Assembly: GCA_030849075.1 (NCBI GenBank)
Contig: JASAOO010003402.1
Span: 1-55,202, forward strand
DNA length: 55,202 nt
Origin: Zelonia costaricensis
Lineage: Eukaryota; Euglenozoa; Kinetoplastea; Trypanosomatida; Trypanosomatidae
Reading direction: 5' to 3'
Both the position numbers and the translations under genes were made by a program. Below are positions 29,896 through 40,562 of this stretch, piece by piece. The notes beneath the pieces were generated by a model, which saw only the letters and a program-made list of their open reading frames with translations, ran no database searches and had not been told where the DNA came from. Each line of letters starts with the position of its first letter. The first letter of the stretch is position 1.

Positions 29896-30067
29896 CTCTT
29901 AAGCAGCGCTAAGTGCCCCGCAGTCGCGCGTGCGTGAGGCAGCCCGCGAGGAGTGAGGCAGTTCTTACGTGAACTCGACGCAGGCGTCGTTGCCGCGCGT
30001 GGAGCGGGGAGGTGAGGGTGCCTGCCTGAGCTCGCGGAGTCAATAATCTGCGTCCGCCCGCCTGCGT

Positions 30068-30094
<27 letters not shown>
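30068..30094 (+). repeat. (CA)13 microsatellite before gene 6
   Basis: A CA tract ending 55 nt before the start codon of gene 6, within its predicted 5' UTR. Confidence 0.92.
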
Positions 30095-30098
<4 letters not shown>

Positions 30099-30149
30099 CG
30101 ACACAGCATACTGAATTGCCAAGCACATCAGCCATCTTGTGTCTGTGAC

Positions 30150-33100
30150 ATGTACAACTTCAACAAGCGCGCAGCGGGGGCACCCGCGGCAGCGCCCCCT
30201 GGTAGCGAGTACCCCGCCAACCCGAACGAGCGCGACGACCCGGCGCCGCTGCCGCCGCCGTCTTCGTCGTCGGCGGAGGCACTCACGATGCCAACGCACG
30301 ACGACAATGGCTATGCAGCCGCGGAGGCGCTGCAGCAGCAGCAGCAGCAGCAGGAGCATCAGCAGCAGGAGCATCAGCAGCAGGAGCATCAGCACCTGCC
30401 CGCGTCGTCGTCCGCCGACCACCCTGCGTACCCGGACACGCTCGAGGACCCAACGATGGTACCAGCCGACGGCGGGGCATACGGGCACCCGCAGGCCTAC
30501 GGACACGAGCACGCCACCACCACAGCCCCACACGCCCCAGCGCACGGCCACGGCACGGCGCCGCACGACGCGGAGGGGGACGATGAGGACGCGCACATGT
30601 TCGCCGACTACCGCGGCGCTGTCGACGGCGACCGAGCAGAGCGGCTGCAGCACCGCCAGCAGCAGCAGCAGCAGTACGACGACCTGCCGATGCCCCCCGA
30701 CGACGCCGACCCGAAGGAGGTGTTCGCGTACTACCGCCGCCTCGTGAGCCTGGTCCACTTCGTGCCGCCACGGCACTGGCGCGAGATTCGCTTCGACCTG
30801 CCCGCGAACGTTGCAGAGCTGCGCCTGTACCCGCAGCGCCGCGAGCGGCCGCAGGACCGCGAGCCGATCCGGCCCGGCTCGTGCATCGTCGTCTCCCTCG
30901 AGGGCACGCTGCCGGAGAACACGACACCGGCGGAGTACGAGGCGCAGCTGGTGCAGTACATGTTCGATCTGCTCAACTACCAGGTCGCCCGCACCCCCAT
31001 GACGGAGCTGCGCTTCGTGAAGAAGGGTACGGAGCTGACGCAGCTCGTCGTGACGCTGGGCAAGGACGTGCGGCTCGCGAGTCGGGTGCTGACGGAGTTG
31101 CAGAGTGCCGGGCTGCGGGCACACTACGGAAAGCCCGTCTTCGAGGTGCCGCCCAACGCGACCTTCCAGATCGTCGACTACCGCCGCAGCCTGCACGACG
31201 GCAAGGGCATCTCCGCCGAGGACGTCAACTTTCTGCTCGAGCCGATCCGCCAGTTCAACACGGTCGACATCAACGTCATTGAGGGCTACGAGCCGGGCGT
31301 CTTCTACGCGCCGGTGAAGCGGCCGGAGACCGTGTACTCCTTCCTGTGGAACTACTACTGCTCGTACAAGTTCCAGTCGGATCTGTTTCGCCGCTACGGC
31401 GTCCTCGTGACGATGGCGCAGTGCCCGCACGACTTCCTGCAGAAGGGCATCCCGTACCACATTCAGAAGAAGATGCTGGAGGAGAAGATTCGCGCGGAGC
31501 TGCAGCGCAAGGGAATGGCCGCCAAGGGCAGCGACGACGACAGCGACGGCGGTGGTGACGGGCGCGGCGGTGGCGGCAACGCCCATCACCGCCGCGAAGG
31601 CGGCGATGACTCGGACGACGACGCGCCCGGTGAGGCGGGCGGCGGGGTGGCGGGCGAGGGCGCGCCGCCGGCGTGGGCCGCCAACGCGGCGGAGGAGATC
31701 GACATCTTCAGCACGGGCACCCGCGCCGTGGCGTCGCCCTCGCAGCACCCGCCGGTCGCGGCATCGCCGTCGCCGTCGTCCGCCTCGGCCTACCCGCTGG
31801 TGGATGAGCCCGATCTGTACGGCCTGGGCAACGTCGGGTCTGCGTCGTCGCTGACAGGGGACAGCGGGCTGCGCAACGCCACGGCGGCGGCCGCGGCGCG
31901 GGCGAGCACCATCGCCAAGGCCATCGCCTTCGTGGACGAGGAGAACATGGATGACGTGGATGCGCTGCTGAAGCAGTATCACGCGTTGCCGGAGCCGGTG
32001 AAGAAGCCTGACGCGGCGGGGGCAGCGGCCAAGGCGAGCGCCAGTGCCGCGGCCGCGGCCGCGGTCCCCGCGCCACCACCACCGGCGTCACAGCAGGCGG
32101 CGCCGTACAGCGGGACCCCCGGGTGGGGGCACGCGAGCAGTGCCGCCCCTCCGCAGTACGGGGAAGGACTGGCGACGGCCGCCGCCGGAGCTGCCGGCGG
32201 GGGCCTTGATGCCGCCACAGGAGGTGGCCCGGCCCCGGCGCCCCGCGGCCACATGTACCCCAGCGTGGGCCTGCGCTTGAAGTCTGGCGCCCGTGCGCAC
32301 GGCGGCGGCGACGCCAACGGGCTCGACCTGCGCGCCAGCAGCGCCGCCCACGGCTACCCGCTTCTCGTGGACGAGACGGCGGAGGAGTCGTCGGCACAGG
32401 TGGGGACAGGGGACAGCCACGGCTACGGCATGCACGCCCTCCCACAACAGCAGCAGCAGCAGCTGTACAACGGCGGCTGGGGCAACGACAGGCCGCACGA
32501 GCAGCCCGGTAGCTACGGGACCGCCGCGGCGCCGCGGTACCTGCAGCCCTCGACCTCGTCCTCCACGGCATCGCCGCCTGCCCCCGGCGCGGAGGCGCAC
32601 CGGGTGTCGATGCCACCTCCGCCCTTCTCAGCGCAGCAGCCGTCGGGTGCCGCGGCAACAGGGGCGGCGGCCACGGCGTCGGGGGCTCGGTCGCACGTCG
32701 TGGACGCGGAGCCGCTGCTGTCGTGGTCGATGGACGAGGGACTCCCAGGCGGCTCTGGCGCTGGCGGTATGAGTGGTGGCGGCACCGTCGGCCACGGCGC
32801 CGCATCAGCCGCCCACGCTGCGGCGCGCGAGGACGACGCTGACCTCAACGAGGACTCCGCGTCCCGGCGTGGGGTGCTGGAGTCGGGGTTCAGCTGGGGC
32901 GGCCCGGCGGACACGTACGGCGCCACGCAACCACCACACGCGGCGGACCACTACCGGCTCGAGCACGGCGGCCCCTACGCGGCAGCCCCTCCCGGGGCCC
33001 CAGGCGGCGGTGACGGCAGCGGCTACTACATGCCGCCGCCTCCGCCGCACATGCAGTACCACCACGATGCGCCGCAGTACCAGCCGCACCCGCCGCCGTG

Positions 33101-34691
33101 GGGATACGCCGAGAACCCCCCGCCGCCCATGATGCCGCCGTACCCGGACATGTCCTACGGCGGCCCGTACATGGGTGGTGGTGGTGGTGGTCCCTACGGC
33201 CCGGACGCCTTCCACCACCCGCAGCCCGCGGGCTCACCGATGATGCCAGTGGACCCGCGCACGGGGATGCCGATGTCGATGGGTGGGGGCTGGGGCGGCG
33301 ACGGCGCAGCGCTGCCGCCGCAACCGCAACCACAGCTGCAGTCTGGGATGGGGCCCGCCCCGTACGGCAGGCCGATGCCGCCCCACGTCCAGGAGGCGGT
33401 GGACCTCATGACCGCCGTGGAGGAGCGCGTGCAGGCCGCCTTTGCGCACTCGTGGTCCGCCGCCGCCGACCCCGGCGCGCCGCTCTTCCCGCTTGACGGC
33501 GAGTGGCCCGCCGAGCAGGAGGCGCAGCTGCTGTACGCCGGGGAGCCGCGGTGCGTGCTGGAGGAGGTCCCCGGCGATGCCGCTGCAGGCCTCGCCACGC
33601 TGCCGGCCCCGACGACGGAGATCGACGAGCTCTTGAGTTTCCTGCAGCGCAACGTGAGCGCGATCGGGCGGCTGCTGCACAAGACAACAACATCCACGGT
33701 GGAGCAGGCGGCCGAGGTGGCCGAGTTCCGCAGCCGCGTCGCGCGGGCGCTGCTGCTCGGTGCGACGTGCCCGCCCGAGGCCTGCGCGACGCCGGAGGCA
33801 GTGCGGGCGGCGTGGCAGCTGCGGCGGCCCGATGGGCAGGAGGTCTCCGCGGAGGCCAACGCGGCAGACGCCGAGGCGGAGGTGCTGCTTCCGGCGCTGC
33901 TGCCGTACCTGCTCCGCAGTCCGGCGGGGATCGACTTGGCGATGCTGCTCGCCTTCCACTTTCCGCGTGCGTTTGCGCGACGCGTGCTGCCCTACGCCGC
34001 GGCGTACCTCTTCGACGACGCGGTAGTGCGCGCGATCTTGGCCACGGCGGTGCGGCGCGAGGCGTCGGCGGGGAATGGGCTGGTGCGGCACGTGCTAGGG
34101 CACTGGGCCCCGCTCATGGTGTGGCTGCAGCGCGTGGCGCAGCTTCGTGCCACGGCAAGTGCGGCCTCGGCGAGAACCGCAGCGGGGGAGGACACTGCTG
34201 CACCGGAGGTGCGCGCGACAGCTATCAAGTCCGCGATGAAGCAACTCGTATCGACGCTGGGCAACACGATCGACACGCTGCTCGCCTTGCTCTCGCCGGA
34301 GCAGCGCGCCATGTGCCACGCGATGGGGCAAGAGCGCGGGTACGTGGCAGCCCTCGCCGAGGCAATGCAGCCCCCGACTGCGTCGGAGGACGCGAGCGAT
34401 GCGATGCCGCGCTTGTGGGGCGCCGACGGGCCCCACTTTCGCTCGCTGCTGCGGCTCTACCTCGCCGGCGACATCTGCGACGGCGCCGCGCTGGCTGCGC
34501 GAATGCTCTGCCCGGGTGCATCCTCGGACGCCAATGGCGCCGCTGTGTTGCTTCGGAAGGACCACTACTTCTACGCCATCACGCTGGCGTCGCGCTCGAA
34601 CACCGCGCCGGTGCTGAGCCGCGAGGCCGGCGCCTTCTGCGGCGCCTTCCTGCGCATGCTGGAGCTCCAGCACACCGCGTACCACCATCAT

Positions 34692-34723
<32 letters not shown>

Positions 34724-36467
34724 CGCGAGCGGTGACGGCGATGCTCCAGTCAGGTTGTCCGTGCCGGCGCCATCGGTTGACCAGAAGGCCGCGGAGCAGC
34801 TGCTGGACACGGCACTGCGCGCGGCGCGGACGGTGGACGTGTACACGGCGCTGCGGACCGCCTACCTTGCCGTCGTGGGCCCCATCACTCGCTTTGAGGC
34901 CGTGCTCGCTCGCTTGAGCGCGCTGGACCCACCCGCGAGTCTGCAGCTGCAGGTGGCAACGCTGGAGGAGTGGTACGACGGGAGCACGACGGCGCCGAGT
35001 CAGCCACCGCGCCGGCGCGGCGGGGAGGCCGCAGCGATCTCGAGCATCTTCTACTACCAAGCCCCATCTCGCCGCAATGCCCGGGGCAACACGCAGCAGC
35101 AGCAGCAGCAGCAGCAGCCAGCGGGTGGCAGTAGTGGTGGTGGCCGCCGCATCAGCATCGCCGCGCGCTGGCGTCCCGAGTGGACGGCCGTCATGCGCGG
35201 CTACGCGCCGACGGGGACTCCGCCGTTCCCGCCGCTGCCGGAGGGCTTCCGTGTGGAGCTGAGCCGCGCGCAGGGCCGCTACACCTTCGCGTCCGCCGGC
35301 GCGGCGGCAACGACGCGACACCCGGTGGACGGGAAGGAGTACCTCGCCACGCCACAGGCCTTTCTCCGCGACGCGTCCGCCGCGGACGCGGCGGCTGCGG
35401 TGGGTGTGACGCTGGAGCAGATCTGCACACGCGCCAACACCCTGCATGCCGAGGAGGCCGCCGCGAGTGGGCTGCCGCCGCCGGCCGAGCTCACCCTTGC
35501 AGACGTGGAAGGCTGGGCAGGCGACCAGCGCCGCCGCCACGCCTTCATCGACCTCGCCGCGACTGAGCTGCTGGGGATCCGCTACGACAAGAGTAGCAGC
35601 AACGGCAACAACGGTGCGACTCCAGCCAGCGGCGGCGTGAAGCGTGCGCGCGAGGGGGCAACCACGCCCGCCGTGTCGCCAGCGGAGTTGCAGCGGATGC
35701 TGGGCAAGGTCATCGCCTCGTCGTACCCGGCCAGCGGGCCGCCGTACCCGTCGGTGAGTCGTGGCTGGTCCGTGTACCTCAACTCGGCCAAGGGGCAGTA
35801 CGGCTTCAGCAGCCCCAACAGCGGACCGAGCCAGCCGCCATCCTTCACGCACCCCAAGACGCGGCTGCACTACTTCGTGGCCCCGCAGGCGTTTGTGGTG
35901 CAGCGCAAGGTGAACTTGGACGTCGTCGCCCGCAACGCCGACGTCACCCGCGCTGAGGTGGACGCCTGGATGGCCGATCAGCGCACGCGCCACGCCGCGA
36001 TTGATGCTGCGGTGGTGTCGCTTATCCCCATTCACTACGGGGATGTGGATAAGTTGCTGGAGGAGAACGCGGCTGTCGGCACCGTGGCTGCCGAGCCCGC
36101 CCCTCGCGAGTCCAAGTCGGCCAAACACGGCACCCCACAGCAGCAACAGCAGCAGCAGCAGGAGCAGGCGTCCGCGTCGAGTGCCAAGCACGAGCAATCT
36201 GCTTCCTCGCGACGTCGCGAGGACAGCGGGGGGCGGCGGCGCCGTCGCCGCGGGAACAGCGGCAGCGACGCGTCGTACAGCGACGACGATGACGATGACA
36301 GCTATAGCAGCGCGTACGAGGACGACCGCGACAGTCGCGGTGGCGGTGGTGGTGGTGGCCGTCGCCGGCGCGGCCGCGGTGGCGACCGCCGTCGTCGGCG
36401 TGAGCGCTCGCCCCGTCGACGCGGCGGCAACGGAGGCGGTGGCGGCGGTGGTCGGCGCCGCAGGTAG
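30150..36467 (+). CDS. Large protein with tandem undescribed domains and RGG/RS-like tail
   Basis: A 2105-aa protein of no family I recognise. The order of parts is as follows. A Pro/Gln/His-rich N-terminus (1-187) has a 15-nt/5-aa QQQEH-type repeat. A folded-looking block at about 188-455 is rich in aromatic and hydrophobic residues. A long disordered Ala/Gly/Pro/Tyr linker runs to about 1075. A helical region covers about 1077-1600, with a poly-Gln run near 1516-1525. Two tandem copies of one domain follow at about 1681-1811 and 1853-1967, sharing SGPPYP/TGTPPFP, G-x-V-x-L-x-x-A-x-G-x-Y-x-F, APQAF/TPQAF and a final W-x-x-DQR-x-RHA-x-ID. The Arg/Gly/Ser/Asp tail at 2019-2105 resembles RGG/RS regions of RNA-binding proteins. 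An RNA- or chromatin-related nuclear role is inferred from the tail only. Confidence 0.88.
30331..30396 (+). repeat. 15-nt tandem repeat encoding Gln/Glu/His
   Basis: A CAG run is followed by about three copies of a 15-nt unit coding Gln-Gln-Gln-Glu-His near the N-terminus of gene 6. It is probably length-polymorphic. Confidence 0.8.
34692..34722 (+). repeat. CAG (poly-Gln) tract in gene 6
   Basis: About ten CAG codons follow a His stretch. A second CAG run lies at about 35095-35118 and a third near 36138-36162. Confidence 0.85.
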
Positions 36468-36476
36468 AGCTGCGGC
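36457..36476 (+). other. Small hairpin with gene 6 stop codon in its loop
   Basis: 7-bp arms (36457-36463 and 36470-36476) enclose a 6-nt loop containing the TAG stop. It is short enough to occur by chance in GC-rich DNA. A competing 6-bp hairpin overlaps it. Confidence 0.45.
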
Positions 36477-36901
36477 AGCTCCGCATGTGCGGGAGGCGCT
36501 GCCTGTGCGTCAAGGTGCGGAGTGGAAGAGCTTTGTGCTGGTTGCCTTATGCGCACACTGGACCACTTGCCGCGTGCGTGTGCGTGCATTTGCGTTGTTT
36601 GTGATTTGCTGAAGTGCGTCGAGAATAATAGAAACGAGTTTCTCATCGAAAGCGAAGACGATAAGGCGAACGGGCAACGATGGGCCACACCGTCCACTGC
36701 TGCTGTTGTCCGCGATGTACTCTGCGCATGCATCGGGTGCGCGAGCCAACCGAAGATGACCTGTGCCTGATGAATGAAGGCGTGCCTGCGTGGGTGTGCA
36801 CGCCTCACTGCAGTTCCGCGGCCTGCGTGTCACGCAGGGGAGGAGGGGGATTTGCGCACATCTCTGTCCCGTTCTCTATCACGCCCCCCCCCCCCGACAT
36901 G

Positions 36902-36918
36902 CACACACACACACACAC
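36902..36918 (+). repeat. (CA)8 microsatellite
   Basis: A CA tract about 350 nt upstream of the gene 7 start. Confidence 0.88.
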
Positions 36919-37115
36919 TCCCACTCACCTCTCCTCCTCGCAACGACCTTGCTCGACGCAGCAATACCAAAAGGAACAACAACAGCAACAGCAGCAACGA
37001 CGGCGACGACAGCGCCACCCGCTGCAGGGCAACCACGACAACGCGCTGACGTCTCTCTCTCTCTCTCTCTGTGTGTGTTGCTGCCTTTGTGTGTATGTGT
37101 GACTGGGCGTGTGCG

Positions 37116-37142
37116 CCTTCCCTGTGTCTGCTCCTTCTCTAG
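37116..37142 (+). promoter_or_regulatory. Polypyrimidine tract and predicted spliced-leader acceptor, gene 7
   Basis: A T/C-rich tract at 37116-37140 runs directly into an AG at 37141-37142, 124 nt before the ATG. This is one of the cleanest acceptor signals in the window. Confidence 0.55.
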
Positions 37143-37266
37143 GTATACACCCGTCCCCCGCCTGTTACATCCCCCGCACTCACTGAGCTTGTGTGCGTCT
37201 TGCCTGCGTGTGTGCGTCTTGCCTCCGTCGATCGATACAGGCCAACCCCACACATACATTGCCGCG

Positions 37267-40089
37267 ATGTCGGGCTCATCGAAGCTGCGCTGGGCGCAGT
37301 ACGACAGCGTGTACCAGGCCGCCCTGCTTATCTCGCCGGAAGAGATCGCCGAGGTGGAGGTGCCGGCGGGCCATTCCGCCGTATACCTGCTGGGGCTCGA
37401 CAGCACCGTCATGGTGCCCGACGCGGACCTCGCCCCGTACGACCCGCACGACACCGAGAAGGCCGCCCACCCCGCCGCCGCGCTCGGCGTCGCCACGGCT
37501 CAGCAAATCTTGGAGGGGTTCAACAGCGCCGAGGGGCCACCTGACACGCTGCTGGCCGAGGACGACTACGACGACGACGACGTGCCCTACGCACAGCAGC
37601 AGCAGCGGCGGAGCGCTGATGCCCTGCAGGAGGCCAGCGACCGGGATGACGACGAGGCCGACGAGGATGCAGAGGAGCGCCGCCGTCGCCGCCGCGAAGA
37701 GAAGCGGCTGCGGAAGGAGGAGAAGAGGGCGGCGAAGGAGGCGCGCAAGGCGGCCAAGGCGGCAGTGAAGCGGGAGCGCGAAGACGTCACCGCACCTGCC
37801 CCGGATCTGCGCCGCCGCCGCGGGGAGGAGGAGGAGGAGGGCAGCAGCGACGACGAGGGCGACGAGGACGAGCTGCTTGCCGCGGCCGCGAGCATCGAGG
37901 GAAAATACAAGAAGAAGGCGGGCAACACCAAGCCGGAGCGGGAGGACAACGCGTGGGCCGCCATGGAGGCTGACCTCTTCTCAGACGAGGAGGACGACGA
38001 GGACGACGGGGCTGCTGGACGGGGCGCACGCACGGCTGGTGCGGCCGCGGCGGCGTCCTCCTCCTCGCGTGGGCTGCGCCACGGCAACCGCATGGGCCAG
38101 GCCCTCGCCGCGCTCAACGCGACGTCGGCGATGCCGAACAGCGCCGGCTTCGCCGCCCTGTGCCCCTACGCCGCGCCATTTCTGATGGAGATCCACTACG
38201 AGTACGACCGCCTCGCGCAGGAGGCGACGTCCGCCGGCCTGCTGCTATCGAAACAGGAGGCGGAGCTCGTGCGAGAGCTGGATGATGAGCTGCGGCGCAG
38301 GGCGGCTGAGCAGGGCTACCTCCGCTCCGTGCAGGCGCAGCGCCAGCTCGCAAGCAGGACCGCGGTCGACGCCGCGGCCGCAGAGAAGGAGGCCGACGCG
38401 CTGGCGGAGGCGATTGCCAAGCTGGAGGCACCCACGAGCATCGCCGACGCCGTGCACCGCCTCGTCGCCAAGCAGCCGCCCGCGTCGGCCGGCGCCTTCG
38501 ACAAGGCCGCCGCGAGCCGAGCCCGCCGCGCCGTCAACCGCCGCACTCGCACCTTTCAGGACACAACGGTGGTGATGCTGCTGGAGCAGCTGCGCGCCGC
38601 CGCGGCGTCGCCACGCGAGGACGGGGCAGAGGTCATGCGGCGCTACCTGCATCAGCGCCGCCAGCACGAGGACACCAAGTCGAATCTGCGGGGCCTGAGC
38701 AAGACGGGCTTCCACGCGGTGCCGAAGCCGATGGAGAAGTGGAAACGAGGCCGCGACATGATGCTGCTCGCCAACGCCGGGGCGGAGGCGCAGACGGTGC
38801 GGCCGACGTCGTACATCTCACAGACGTATTCGGTCATGCGGCAGCGGATGAAGGACCACGCGGAGAAGCGCTTCGACCGGGTGGCCATCTCAGCCCAGAG
38901 CGGCTCCTGCTTCCTCGACACGAGCAGCTTCGGCGCCGCCGCAGCGCTAATGTCCTCCACCGTGTCAGCCAGTGGACTTCCACACTCGACACCGCCGGAG
39001 GAGAACTTTCTGGTCGAACAGCAGCAGCAGCAGAGTCGCCTCGCCGCGGCGCACGGGCTGCAGCGCCGCGAAGCCTTCTTCCAGTTCCACGCCCTGCGCT
39101 GCGAGGCTGAGGCGCCGGTGACGCTCGAGACCGTGCCGCTGCACGCCGCCTTTGCGTCTACGGCGATGGCCCCGAGCGTCCTCGAGTCCGTGATGGACCC
39201 CATCAGCGGCGGCAGCCGGGCCGCGTCGGTCGGCCGCGGCGGCGGGGATGACGCCTCGGTGAACGCGGAGGAGGGCTTGTCGGTGTCGTACTCCACCCAC
39301 AGCGCGGCGCCCAGCTCGTACCCCTACCTCTTCGACGCAGAGCCCCGCGCGCGGCGTGGGTCGCTGTCGCGGCACCGCCCGCACCACCGCGGCCGCAGCA
39401 CGAGCCGCGGCGGCAGCGTCAGCGCCGTGTCCTCGGAGGCGGACGGCGAAAACGGGGAGGAGTACGGCACGAACGGCGCATCGGGCAGGAGCTCCCGCGC
39501 GACGTCGGTGGCCTCGGCCCAGAGCGGGGCCGAGCACGCCGCAGAGACGGCAGGCGCAGGAGGTCGCCGCGCGAATGGCAACGGGGCGGCAGCGGGCGCG
39601 GGCGCGGCTGCAGGCCCGGCGAAGGCGGCGGACTGGCGCTCGAACGCGAAGCGCAGCATCCTTGAGCAGCTCACCCTGTACCGCCGCGGCAAGCACGGCA
39701 AGCCGGCCGTGCTGAGCGACGAGCAGTGCCGGGAGATGTGCAACGTGCTGCTGCAGCGCGCGATGCAGGCCGAGGCCGATCGCCAGGGCGTGTCGCTCGC
39801 CGTGCAGTCGAACAACCTGACGGCGGCCTTCTCCAAGACGACGGAGCAGCGGCTGAAGAAGAGCGTCGATCACTACATCGAGCGCCGCATGCAGCAGGGC
39901 ACGCTGCTCTCCTCCGGAGCGGCGGGTGGCAGAGGGGATGCCGGGGTGCTCGGCAACGGGGTGGCCGGCGTGCTTGGCGCGTCCGGGGCGGCCGCGGCAG
40001 CGATGGGGTACGGTGGGGTGTTGTCGTACGATGCCGTGGCCGAGGCGCGGCAGCGCGCCGTGGCCGACACGCCCGTCTTCGAGGACTAG
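37267..40089 (+). CDS. Charged, probably nuclear hypothetical protein, 940 aa
   Basis: The start is the first ATG after the predicted acceptor; the frame is open further upstream without an ATG. A compact N-terminal region (1-95) is followed by acidic runs (about 99-106 and 187-203), a strongly basic Arg/Lys/Glu helix at about 138-173 and a second Asp/Glu-rich patch at about 239-248. The central part, about 290-640, has normal helical composition. A Ser/Arg/Gly-rich stretch with RGS and SR pairs lies at about 690-790. The C-terminal helical block at about 792-880 (a Leu/Arg/Lys-rich helix, then several Gln/Met/Glu helices) looks folded. The mixed acidic and basic tracts and possible nuclear localisation signals suggest a nuclear, nucleolar or transcription/RNA-related protein. 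I recognise no family, and no membrane span or catalytic motif is apparent. Confidence 0.87.
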   Translation: MSGSSKLRWAQYDSVYQAALLISPEEIAEVEVPAGHSAVYLLGLDSTVMVPDADLAPYDPHDTEKAAHPAAALGVATAQQILEGFNSAEGPPDTLLAEDDYDDDDVPYAQQQQRRSADALQEASDRDDDEADEDAEERRRRRREEKRLRKEEKRAAKEARKAAKAAVKREREDVTAPAPDLRRRRGEEEEEGSSDDEGDEDELLAAAASIEGKYKKKAGNTKPEREDNAWAAMEADLFSDEEDDEDDGAAGRGARTAGAAAAASSSSRGLRHGNRMGQALAALNATSAMPNSAGFAALCPYAAPFLMEIHYEYDRLAQEATSAGLLLSKQEAELVRELDDELRRRAAEQGYLRSVQAQRQLASRTAVDAAAAEKEADALAEAIAKLEAPTSIADAVHRLVAKQPPASAGAFDKAAASRARRAVNRRTRTFQDTTVVMLLEQLRAAAASPREDGAEVMRRYLHQRRQHEDTKSNLRGLSKTGFHAVPKPMEKWKRGRDMMLLANAGAEAQTVRPTSYISQTYSVMRQRMKDHAEKRFDRVAISAQSGSCFLDTSSFGAAAALMSSTVSASGLPHSTPPEENFLVEQQQQQSRLAAAHGLQRREAFFQFHALRCEAEAPVTLETVPLHAAFASTAMAPSVLESVMDPISGGSRAASVGRGGGDDASVNAEEGLSVSYSTHSAAPSSYPYLFDAEPRARRGSLSRHRPHHRGRSTSRGGSVSAVSSEADGENGEEYGTNGASGRSSRATSVASAQSGAEHAAETAGAGGRRANGNGAAAGAGAAAGPAKAADWRSNAKRSILEQLTLYRRGKHGKPAVLSDEQCREMCNVLLQRAMQAEADRQGVSLAVQSNNLTAAFSKTTEQRLKKSVDHYIERRMQQGTLLSSGAAGGRGDAGVLGNGVAGVLGASGAAAAAMGYGGVLSYDAVAEARQRAVADTPVFED

Positions 40090-40099
40090 TCGAACGGGC
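40071..40099 (+). other. Hairpin with gene 7 stop codon in its loop
   Basis: Ten base pairs form in two blocks (40071-40075 with 40095-40099, and 40078-40082 with 40090-40094). A 2-nt bulge separates them on the 5' side. The 7-nt loop contains the TAG at 40087-40089. It is weaker than the gene 1 hairpin but of the same layout. Confidence 0.55.
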
Positions 40100-40152
40100 T
40101 CGTGAACGTCGACATAGTGGAGATGTGGTGTTCATCGAGGTGGTAGGCATAA

Positions 40153-40168
40153 GTGTGTGTGTGTGTGA
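40153..40168 (+). repeat. (GT)8 microsatellite after gene 7
   Basis: A GT tract starting 64 nt after the stop. A second, 18-nt tract follows at 40250-40267. Confidence 0.9.
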
Positions 40169-40562
40169 TAAGATTATCTGCGTCGACTCGCGTTTCTCTG
40201 CCTCTTTGTTTGGGAAGCGAGAAGGATGCCATTGTACTCCGCCTGTCTTGGTGTGTGTGTGTGTGTGCCAAGTTAAGTCCCCCTTCCACCGCACCCGTTC
40301 CATCTGTGTTGGCACGTCGCACACGCCTTCGTGTCCGTCCGCAGCCCGTGCCCTGCGGAATGGGGGGGAGCGGGACGGTGCCGTGCAGCAAGGAGGGGAG
40401 GAGAACAGAGCGAAGGAGGGAGAGGGCGAGCATGCGTGAGGGGGAGGGGGGGAATGAGGTCAGGCGCTCCTCCGCGCACTTGAGCACATTCCAACGTCAC
40501 GCTCCTTCGAGCCCCTACCCCCCCCCCCCAGCTCTACAGCTGCCCTCTGCTGTCCTCTTTGT

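Larger units (their letters stand above)
27864..30149. other. Longest gene spacing between recognised genes (5-6)
   Basis: A 2.3-kb spacer holding repeated alternations of GT tracts (27914-27926, 28369-28380, 28479-28498, about 28909-28942, 29425-29450) and CA tracts (about 27980-28000, 29122-29142, 30068-30094). It also has a C run near 28281-28294, a G-quadruplex motif (28585-28619) and two small ORFs (28032-28139 and 29211-29336). The GT/CA alternation suggests one or two short transcripts could be hidden here. No large gene is present. Confidence 0.55.
36468..37266. other. Intergenic region, genes 6-7
   Basis: A 0.8-kb spacer. The part at about 36590-36680 is noticeably richer in A/T than the rest and probably belongs to the 3' UTR. 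A C run lies at about 36886-36895, a CA tract at 36902-36918 and a short CT repeat near 37051-37069. No gene was seen. The frame of gene 7 is open from a GTG at 36790, but the splice signal at 37142 excludes that extension. Confidence 0.6.

Noticed and set aside
29394..31982. 862-aa ORF on the - strand
   Set aside because: It overlaps the start of gene 6 antisense. Its Arg/Val/Leu-rich composition is the mirror of GC-rich sense codons, and part of it translates GT/CA repeats.
36790..37266. In-frame extension of gene 7
   Set aside because: It begins at GTG and contains translated CA, CT and GT repeats. The acceptor at 37142 would remove it.
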